Source: Biomphalaria glabrata
Taxonomy: Eukaryota > Mollusca > Gastropoda > Planorbidae
DNA: 64,000 nucleotides
Assembly: GCF_947242115.1 (NCBI RefSeq)
Contig: NC_074720.1
Coordinates: forward strand, 14,287,145-14,351,144
Direction: 5' to 3'
The notes under the pieces are model-generated. The model searched no databases. It was not told where the DNA came from and saw nothing but the letters and a program-made list of their open reading frames with translations. A program made the position numbers and the translations under genes. Positions within the stretch are counted from its first letter, which is position 1; each line of letters opens with the position of its first letter. Shown here piece by piece: positions 57,001 to 64,000 of the stretch.

Positions 57001-58703
57001 AACCAGGTGACAAAGTTAAATTATTATTACCTGATAAGAAAAATAAGTTCTTTATTAAATGGCAGGGTCCATTTACTATTTTAAGAAAAGTCACAGATGT
57101 AGATTATGAAATAAATATCAATAACAGAAACAAAGTGTTTCATATCAACATGCTACAGAAATACAACGAAGCTACTGATACAGAAGAAGAAGACGATGAA
57201 CTTGAAAAACATATTTCATGCTTAGCGATTATTCCAGAAGAAAAAGAGGAGGATATGGATGAATTAGTAGTGCCAACTACAACTTCTAGACAGACTGAAA
57301 CCTGGCATGCTGTCAAACTGGACAATTTATCATCACAGAGAAAAAAAGATATAATGAATCTACTCCAAGAGTATGCTGATATATTTACAGATGTTCCAGG
57401 TAAAACAACCATTATAAATCATGAAATCAAATTGACAAGTGACAAACCTACCAAGTCACGTCCATATCCACTACCTATTCATTATAGAGATTTCCTTCAG
57501 AAAGAAATCAATGATCTTTTAGAACAAGGCATAATTGAACACTCGAATTCACCTTATGCTGCTCCAATAGTGCTTGTAAAACGTTCACAGTCATCATCGC
57601 CAAGAATGTGTGTAGACTTTCGACAGTTAAATAAAATAACATGCCTTGATTCATATCCAATGCCTAATCCAGAGGATTTAATGTCACAGTTTTCTGGAGC
57701 TAAGTATTTTACGAAACTCGATTTGACAAGAGGATATTATCAAATACCTATGACACAGGATTCAAAACAATACACTGCTTTTACTACAGCCTTTGGCCTT
57801 TTTCAATATAATTACATGCCATTCGGTTTAGTAAATGCTAGCAGTACTTTTAACCGAGCAATTCATAGGATGTTCGGACAACGAAAAGACACAGTGTCCT
57901 ATATTGACGACATATGTGTGTTTCATAATACATGGGAAGATCATATTAAAGGACTCAAAGAAATCTTCCAACAATTGAAAGACAATGGATTTACTGTAAA
58001 ACCAAGCAAAGTTGAATTAGCAAAATCAGAAGTTACATTTTTAGGTTATAAAGTTGGAAACAATTCACTGAAAACACAGGACGATATTATTAAACGAATT
58101 TTGGACATTAAAATACCTCAAACAAAAAAGCAGGTTAGAAGTATATTAGGACTTTGTAATTTTTACAGATGCTTTATTCCAAATTACGCATCACTGACAA
58201 CACTTCTTACTAACCTTACGAAGAAAGGACAATCTAACACGATTCCATGGTCACCAGAATTAGAAGAGACCATAAAGAAAATTAAGTATGCTTTTGCACA
58301 AGAATCCATTTTGAAATTACCAGACAAGAAGAAGCGGTTTTATCTTGCTACAGATGCTTCCTCATCGGCAATAGGAGCATGTATAATGCAAGAATATGAA
58401 GGCATTCTACATCCTGTATTTTTTATAAACAGAAAACTATCTTCAGCAGAGACCAGATACTCGACCATAGAGCGAGAGTGCCTGGCGATTGTCTGGGCCA
58501 TTTCAAAATTTAGCAAATACCTGTTGGGAGCACCTTTTACTTTACAGACAGATCATGCACCACTGGCATTTCTCAACTCTAAAAAAATGTCAAATAGTCG
58601 TCTGACACGATGGAGTTTGCAGTTAATGGACTATCAGTTTGATGTAAAGACTGTTCCAGGAAAATTGAATGTTTTTGCTGATACTTTGTCCAGATGTATT
58701 TAG
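54030..58703 (+). CDS. Gag-pol polyprotein of the Gmr1-like element (1557 residues)
   Basis: Residues 33-175 are a highly charged coiled coil (Glu/Lys/Arg) with a 47-residue tandem duplication. Residues 180-355 are the gag core. Two CCHC zinc knuckles follow (C386-C399 and C406-C419). The protease motif RDTGSTS is at 491-497. The integrase zinc domain uses H705, H712, C742 and C745. The integrase core shows D775, D835 and E871 (DD35E spacing), and a GPF-type C-terminal module follows at about 1010. Reverse transcriptase spans about 1120-1340, with YIDD near 1290. RNase H is at about 1420-1550 (ATDASSSAIGA). Gag and pol are in one frame, so no frameshift is needed. The start codon is the first ATG after a roughly 590-bp leader. 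Confidence 0.92.
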   Translation: MASQADSFKLYLKLAKDIGIPQEHQWEWCQKQIKEDKEAEERRRKEEREAEERKLEREEKRRQEEKEEEKQRILREEKLRQEEREAEERKRKEEREAEERKFEREEKRRQEEKEEEKQRILREEKLRQEEREAEERKRKEDREAEEKRLEVEKLRLQLQEQELKFKKEKTEVQPTLPTSNAFDKYKPLSKILPFQENKDNIDSYLMRFEELAKASGLPEDQYAHHLLILLQGKALDVCAQIPSHEQRTYAEIKEALLRQFGATQNAYRKNFFFERPRQEDDPQLFVSDMVMWFDRWISLANIDRTYEALRDHILIDTITHAYAEDIQSFIIERNPKDLQTLTTIIRQYKTAYPSKQIRSATDENFICFSRDNRPLPSFQTDKTLICYKCNTRGHFASQCRVKVIECSFCHMKGHLAKDCRKKHTSISDRSSDQAYSQNRSLNVKNSTYGNKKQGFTKNSKAHHSTMTVITKSQGLQFYPGLVGSQRVQVLRDTGSTSVVIRANFVRSNQYTGNEIEATAFNGTVSKLPEALIHITTPFFSGHVEALVAQNLPVDLIVGNIQGVRDCTTQDLIEWNNTIEMSQECNVVVTRSMQKEKERLETEHIEHKNSDKVVQENKNDKKANHSHLQTNELEQFHSEEFKVEQKNDETLFKMFKKAQSNINPQENNDPYFKEGLLMKNSQYKNKTVEQIIVPKVYRKTIINTSHDVPFAGHMGVTKTKKRILQDFYWPGITKDVKKHISTCHICQMKSPKGNKIQAPLQTMELTEKPFQKVAVDLIGPLPIESSRNHKYILTLVDTCTRWPEAIPLVNISAIDVTRALSEIFSRTGLPEVILSDRGSQFTADITKTFMEMYNIKMKFTTPYHPQSNGLCERFNKTLKQIISKIANDNPQNWDLLLPAALFAYRESIQDTTGFSPFEMLYGANPRGPITTFKESLLKSNHDASDKKTAFQHVLNTRNTVINACEIAKEATAKANAASHRRINEHRKLRYFEPGDKVKLLLPDKKNKFFIKWQGPFTILRKVTDVDYEININNRNKVFHINMLQKYNEATDTEEEDDELEKHISCLAIIPEEKEEDMDELVVPTTTSRQTETWHAVKLDNLSSQRKKDIMNLLQEYADIFTDVPGKTTIINHEIKLTSDKPTKSRPYPLPIHYRDFLQKEINDLLEQGIIEHSNSPYAAPIVLVKRSQSSSPRMCVDFRQLNKITCLDSYPMPNPEDLMSQFSGAKYFTKLDLTRGYYQIPMTQDSKQYTAFTTAFGLFQYNYMPFGLVNASSTFNRAIHRMFGQRKDTVSYIDDICVFHNTWEDHIKGLKEIFQQLKDNGFTVKPSKVELAKSEVTFLGYKVGNNSLKTQDDIIKRILDIKIPQTKKQVRSILGLCNFYRCFIPNYASLTTLLTNLTKKGQSNTIPWSPELEETIKKIKYAFAQESILKLPDKKKRFYLATDASSSAIGACIMQEYEGILHPVFFINRKLSSAETRYSTIERECLAIVWAISKFSKYLLGAPFTLQTDHAPLAFLNSKKMSNSRLTRWSLQLMDYQFDVKTVPGKLNVFADTLSRCI

Positions 58704-59162
58704 ATACTATACAATATATTGTTTATTGTTTAACTATATTTTGTTTTATGTTAGAAAAACAAATTTAATCATTTTTTATTCCATGTGTTTGTAGTTATTT
58801 TAATATTCAGATACTCTATCAACTCAAGTACCAGAGGAGATATAATGTATTATTCCGTTTTGTTAAATTTTGTTACTTTGACATCTTTTAGTTACACAAG
58901 TTGGGAAATGTTCATATTAATATATCAATTATTAATAATAAATGTATAGAACTAAGATGTATATTATCTAATATTAATTATATATGCTGAATCTGTACAA
59001 CATTTTGAATTTTGTTTTATATTAATATGTTAACATAATGAAACATTTTTTTTTAATTTTTTTAGTTATGAGAGCAATTTTATCAATGTTTTAGGCATAT
59101 GTTATATTGCTATTTTACGCATTTTATATTGCATACAAAATGCTAAAAAGGCAAGGGGGTAA

Positions 59163-59742
59163 TGTCACGAGTCAAATCTGTGACCTATTTCGACCAGTTT
59201 CTAGAAGCTCGAGTTCAAACCAGTGCAAGTGTCCAGCGTAAACAAGTTAATTTTAGGTATCCAATCAAAGAAAGAGGTTAAGGGAAAAAATAGCACACGT
59301 CAGCTTCTAGAAGGTCAAAGTTACTAAAATAATTATCTGAGAAGGTTCCATGATTCTGGAATGTACGATCAAAGAAAGTATAAATAAGGGGAAAGTCAGT
59401 TAGTCGGGGTCCTCGCTCAGTTCTTGATTAGTAATAAGTTTTGTGATATTAGCGGGTCCATTAAGTAAAGTTTTAGTAGTTGAAGTTGAAGTTATACTAA
59501 GTGAAGTTTTATGTATCTTTAAGTTTTATTTATGAAGTGTCAAGTTGTTATTGAATTAAGAAGTTAATTTGATGTGAAAGTTGAAGAAGTTATTAAAGAA
59601 GTTTGAAGAAAATACAGAGAGATGTTTCTTTCTTCATTTCATTGAATTGTCAAGTTTAATCATATAATCCCCGGCAAGTGTGATGGTCATTTCATGTGAA
59701 TTCATCAAATTATTAATACAATCCTTCGGCCAGTTCATCACA
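59163..59742 (+). repeat. 3' LTR of the Gmr1-like element
   Basis: 580 bp, same sequence as the 5' LTR as far as I can read. It is followed by the AAGAA duplication. Confidence 0.93.
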
Positions 59743-59747
59743 AAGAA

Positions 59748-61398
59748 AGTGGAAAAATTATAACTACCATAACAATCTATAACTATAGTATTAAAATCAA
59801 TATTTCTATTATAGAGTAGTGTTAGAATTCTTTTTTTTCTATATTTAGGTACACAAAATATAAAAGGAAATCAGCTTATTAAGGCAAGTTTGAGCTCATC
59901 CTGATGATGTTAAATGAAGTCACTCCATGATGAAATGACATGTGGCGCCAGACATTAGCAATTCTGGTTGATAATATCAAGTAATGATTTAAATGCATTG
60001 TTTAATGGCTTATCTTTGATCAACCTACTGGAGAGAATGCTATCAAGGTGTTATTTTACATTATATTTATAAATATTATTTATAAAGCTGCTCGAAGTTT
60101 CTACCAAATGGCATTCTAGAAAAAGGATCGAAGTCAATTTACAAACAATTGGATTAGCTGTGAGTGTGAATGAATAGCTGCATGTGAAATGAAACATTCA
60201 AATTAAAAATCATATAATGGGGTAGCTGTTATGATGAGATAAAGACGAAAATTCATTTTTTCGATCACAGTTTTTTGGACCTCTACTAGTTCATTTTTCT
60301 ACACACAAATAAAATGGCATAATTTTTCTCCTATAGAAAGATAAATTTGGTATCATTCATTATAAACCTCTCAGCAAGCTCTACATAACTGTTATGATTA
60401 TGACAGATGATAACTAGATAGTTTCTGTTCTTATATAAATATATATATTTATTTTGAATTTTATGTCAAAGTACCTAGAATCTATGGTAGGCAGGACATA
60501 GTTAGATTATCACTGAAGTATTATTTAATTTTTTTTATTATTATAGGACTAGATCTCTACTGACTCAGTAACACACTAGTGACTAGTCACAGTGACAACA
60601 CTACTAGTGACGACTAGTCACTACCGTCACTAAAGTAGTATAACTCATAAGACTAAGAGTACTAAGACTAGTAGTAGTAAGACTAATAAGTCTAAGTCGA
60701 CCAAGTCAAGTATAGATGTACTACTAGACTACAGTCTACAGTATCTAGTTAATCTAGTGTCACTACAGTATTATAGCCAGTATTAGTATAGGTTTAAAAT
60801 AAAAATAATAATAAAATAATAATTTAATTAAAAAAATAGTAGACTATATCTAGTCTAGAGACTAGACAGGTCTATATACCAAATACCATTATGATTATAT
60901 ACATTCAACATTGTACTAGATCCAAGTCTAGTACTAGATTAATTCACACCCTAGTTACTATGTTTTGTTTTACCATAGATCTATCTAGATAGATCTATAG
61001 TATCTCACTCTACTAGGCTACTATCTAGTATAAATCTATAGATCTAAGAGATACTCTAGATTTAGAACAAAAACTATATATAATCTAGATTACCTCCCAT
61101 GTTTGACCTTGCAGTACGTGCCAACTTTCTTTTTTATTTTTCCGATAAGAAAATAGGTTTTCGTTCGCGCAACATTTCGTTTTTTTTTTTTTAAGTATAA
61201 TTTTTATCACATACTGTCCTCATTAATAAAAAAAAATTAACAAAAGCAAAAAATAATAGTAATTAACAAAGAAACTCAGATTAGGCCTGATATCTAGCAA
61301 TCAATTTATTATTATTTATTTTTTAATAGTAGCTACTAAGGTTTTAAGGTAAAAAAATTAAACACGCGACGAGAATATATAATATTAACAATATGTTA
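59748..61398. other. AT-rich DNA; CTAG/ACTAGT palindromes at 60.55-61.09 kb
   Basis: No gene. From 60550 to 60780, ACTAGT, GACTAGTC and CACTAGTG strings recur closely, followed to 61090 by TCTAGATAGATCTA-type strings. A T run lies near 61180. Confidence 0.5.
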
Positions 61399-61665
61399 CT
61401 ATCCAGTGAACGATTTGTCTGTGAACAATTTGTCTGTGAACGAATTGTCAGTGAACGATTTTTCGTGTGCATGATTTGTTGTGAACCAACTGTCGGTGAA
61501 CAAGTTGTCGGTGAGCGATATATGTAGGGTGAACGAATAGTCGCATGAATGATATGTCGGGTGAACGAATAGTCGGGTGAACGAAATGTCTGGTGAACGA
61601 ATAGTCGCGTGAACGAAAAGTCGTGAACAAATTGTCAATTGTCAGTGAACGAATTTTTGTGGAAC
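61399..61665. repeat. Degenerate minisatellite, unit about 14-17 bp (GTGAACGAATTGTCG)
   Basis: About 16 imperfect units of GTGAACGAAT(T/A)GTC(G/T), of uneven length, run head to tail. Both strands give open frames with repeated SFT/RLFVH-type peptides, which are by-products. The array ends directly at the LINE piece that follows. Confidence 0.85.
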
Positions 61666-62030
61666 CCCTACAGAGATATCTGCAAGCGAGACATAAGAAC
61701 CACTGGCATCAACCAGAGTATGTTGGAGGAGATAGCCCAAGACCGGACAGCATGGAGACAGACTGTACGTGCTGATACGAACTTAATTCGCCGAGAGCAA
61801 AAGAAACGAAGACGCCGCATCAGTCAAGAGAAAGAAAATGAAAGCTGCCCTGTCAGCCAGCCCAAGGACAGATGCATATACATATGCACGAACTATTGCA
61901 AACTCTGTCACTCCAGAATTGGCTTGATCAGTCACCCCAGATTCTGCCCCATCTCAAGACGAAAAGCCAGTGACTCATCTGGGAGCATCCATTGTCTTCC
62001 GAGACAGAGGGAGCCATAAATGTAGTGTTG
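61666..62030 (+). mobile_element. LINE C-terminal end
   Basis: The open frame reads RDICKRDIRTTGINQSMLEE then IAQDRTAWRQTVRADT, and ends ICTNYCKLCHSRIGLISHPR. This is the KRDLKxxxIxxxxWExxAxDRxxWR region plus the C-terminal C-H zinc-knuckle of the LINE family also present at 27.7-28.9 kb. It is 5'-truncated. It is followed by T and G runs at 62040-62069. Confidence 0.85.
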
Positions 62031-63195
62031 TAAGCGGGATTTTTTTTTTTTTGGGGGGGGGGGGGGGGTAGACCCAGGGTGACACTCCTGTTATAATGTA
62101 ATAATTTCATTTTTGTAAACATCATTTTATGAATGTTATAGCCTACTCACTTCGACTCTCTTTGGCTTTGTAAAAAACTCGAAGCTGGTGTTCCATTAGT
62201 ATTCCATGGTATAACTATATAAGACTTATTTGTTATCAGATTACGTGTATGCCTATATTATTGTAAGCTATATAAGTTATACTTGTAGGCCTACCTATCA
62301 TAATATGCGACATAGCAAAATCAGATTATTTATTTTTAGATAATAACGTGCAAGTAAAATAGGTAGACAGAGAGACTGCTCCGTTTTGCTTTTTGTGGAA
62401 ATAAAATGAAAAAAAAAAGGGGTGGGGGTGGGGGAGTTTAAATAAAGGGAAGAAAATTTTCTTTTGATTCGTGTATATATACTCTAGAAAATAACCATGA
62501 TTTATGTTTTAGTCACTTCCGTCACACATGCGCACACGTCTGGTAACTAACCTAAACAATGGTAAATACCATTCGTGAAAATTAAATAGAATCTAGATCT
62601 AGACATCACAATATGCAGTCATTGTATTACAGGAGCGTTATACTACAACTTAATTTACTTTTTTAAAAATCTTAGACTAATCATTAGATATATATTAAAG
62701 TTCGGTGTTTCTTTGCAAAAGGTCAATATAATATTTAGAATCTGTTCGTTTACCACTGACTGACCCACCACTGAGTAGTGAGACCACTCCACTCTTTTAG
62801 TTTTAGTATTTTACTACTTTTAGTTTACTTTTACACATTACTCAATTACCGTAGACTGTTGGCTTTTCCTTTTAGTCTGTAGTGTATACTGTAAGTTTGA
62901 AGGCTTACTTTAAACTTACTATAAAATTAATAATTTATAGTTTGATTATATTATTATAATTATAGTTATACTAAATTGCAACTAAATTATCAATACTCAT
63001 TATTGACATTATAACTGTCTTTACCATGCCGGACCATGCCTTAACTAATAACTTATGTTACAGCTTATTATGCCTTACACAACTTAAAAAATTCAAAATC
63101 ATATTATATTCTGGTGATAACTCATTATTCAGATCTAGTCATACAATCTGATACAGTTTTACAGTCTATATAGATCTAGAATATTGAATGTCATC
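62031..63195. other. No gene recognised
   Basis: AT-rich. The T run plus G run at 62040-62069 and a GGGGTGGGGGTGGGGG stretch at 62420 are the only landmarks. Confidence 0.4.
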
Positions 63196-64000
63196 TTCAT
63201 TGTTGTTAGCAAACTTGAGTATTCATCCAATCGGATACGCCAATAGGCTTCTTTTATGTCTAGCTTAGAAAATATCTTGGCGTTTTCAAATTGTGGCTAA
63301 ATATCTTTTAGCGTTGGAAGCTTATAGTGTTCTCTTTTGAGGGCTTTGTTCAAATGTTGTGGGTCAATGCAAATCCTAAGGTTTCCATTTGGTTTCTTGA
63401 CCACAGTCATTTGAATGACCCAGTCAGTTGGTTCGTCAACAGGGACAAGTATTTTTCATCTCATGAATGACTCAATTTCGTGCTTGACCTTTTCTTTCAT
63501 GGTATGTCGGATCTTCCGACACTGAGAGACCACTGGTACAATTGTTTTGTCTACAGTGAGATGGGTTTCGCCTAAATCTCCTAGATCTCTTTCTTCACTG
63601 TGCACAGGTGCAATGAAATTTTCATTATTGACTGTTACTAGTTCAAGGCGTTTGCAAGTTTGTAGACCCAATAAGCACTGTAACCCGTTGTACATAACAG
63701 TGATGGTCACTTCTTCTTGACTGCCATTCTTTGCATTCATCATGATGAGGTCAGTAATGCAAGCTGGCTTCATTTTTTACTGATTCCACATGGTAAGAGT
63801 TTGGGATGTTTCTCTGACTTGGCTTCTCCTGATGAATCTCTTGCAGATGATGTTTACATCTGCTCCTGTGGCAAGTTGAAATCTGATGTTCTGTCACTTG
63901 GTGCATTCAGTGCATTTAGGGTGTTCAGGTGTTTTTCATTGTCAATCTCATCTGGCTCTTGTGTCCTAATTTGTTTATGCATTTATAGCTGCAAAATGGT
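63196..64000 (-). mobile_element. Broken Ty3/Gypsy pol relic, cut by the window edge
   Basis: On the minus strand the protease region lies at 63.5-63.9 kb (NGLQCLLGLQTCKRLELVTV, then LGDLGETHLTVD). It is followed by the beginning of reverse transcriptase at 63.2-63.5 kb (DWVIQMTVVKKPNGNLRIC). The relic stops at about 63196, just after the LDIKEAYWRI-like motif, so most of pol is gone. It is broken, with a few breaks in the visible part. It belongs to a different Gypsy lineage from the two others in the window. No LTR is visible. Confidence 0.75.

Larger units (their letters stand above)
52857..59742 (+). mobile_element. Gmr1-like Ty3/Gypsy LTR retrotransposon, looks whole
   Basis: The element is 6886 bp. 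Two 580-bp LTRs (52857-53436 and 59163-59742) read the same by eye throughout, and a perfect AAGAA duplication flanks it (52852-52856 and 59743-59747). A possible primer-binding site (TGGCACCTCCGATAA, 53441) follows the 5' LTR by four bases. A purine-rich AAAAAGGCAAGGGGGTAA lies just before the 3' LTR. A single long open frame (54030-58703) encodes gag, protease, integrase, reverse transcriptase and RNase H, in that order. Integrase before reverse transcriptase in a Ty3/Gypsy-type element is the mark of the Gmr1-like group. It looks whole, and identical LTRs mean a very recent insertion. Confidence 0.93.

Noticed and set aside
57140-57412. Serine-rich minus-strand open frame
   Set aside because: It is the shadow of the acidic stretch in the Gmr1-like polyprotein.
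61399-61638. Repeat-rich peptides (SFTDN/RLFVH types) on the minus strand
   Set aside because: They come from the degenerate minisatellite and do not look like a protein.

Overview
The window reads as repeat-rich nuclear DNA of a gastropod mollusc, most likely a freshwater pulmonate snail. This is inferred from the AT-rich background, the dense AGATCT/CTAG palindromes, the tRNA-derived SINEs and the lophotrochozoan-type LINEs. The species cannot be fixed from sequence alone. There are no bacterial operons, rRNA genes, true tRNA genes or CRISPR arrays.

The host gene content is small: a cluster of three related C2H2 zinc-finger genes, all on the minus strand. Two can be modelled with splice sites. 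One (about 29.2-33.2 kb) has 14 fingers and an apparent one-base frameshift in its first coding exon. The other (about 46.0-49.6 kb) has 22 fingers and looks intact. The third (about 9.75-13.0 kb) keeps an open first coding exon, but its finger exon has decayed and carries a LINE and a SINE. All three start with the same N-terminal module: tandem acidic repeats of about 45 residues, in 2, 3 and 4 copies. Most repeats carry psi-K-x-E motifs followed by acidic residues, the pattern of SUMO acceptor sites. I consider this the best candidate for something undescribed. A pogo/Tigger-type transposase N-terminus sits at 14.2-14.8 kb.

Most of the rest is mobile DNA. From 1.5 to 3.2 kb a SINE has been blown apart by 78 copies of a 19-bp unit that appears to come from the SINE itself. 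At 5.7-6.3 kb there are six copies of a 103-bp repeat. At 7.5-8.6 and 39.9-40.4 kb lie short non-autonomous hAT elements with 8-bp target-site duplications. At 15.8-17.7 kb an unclassified element has 24-bp inverted ends and a series of same-oriented GGGACACC boxes. At 18.9-23.8 kb a 4.87-kb element with an 8-bp duplication contains a foldback, a ~150-bp tandem array, a SINE and a LINE piece. At 24.4-26.4 kb there is a decayed hAT, and at 26.5-27.1 kb a Helitron fragment. LINE pieces lie at 10.3, 22.7, 24.8, 27.7, 30.8, 33.5, 34.9 and 61.7 kb.

LTR elements, treated as fossils: a broken Ty3/Gypsy copy at 42.4-45.9 kb contains a second, shortened LTR element with its own LTRs and a 5-bp duplication. 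At 52.86-59.74 kb lies a whole-looking element with two apparently identical 580-bp LTRs and a 1557-residue polyprotein. Its integrase precedes the reverse transcriptase, the order typical of Gmr1-like Ty3/Gypsy elements. A broken minus-strand Gypsy pol piece runs off the right edge.

The layout fits a young zinc-finger cluster embedded in, and being eroded by, active transposons. Whether the zinc-finger proteins act on those transposons is speculation.
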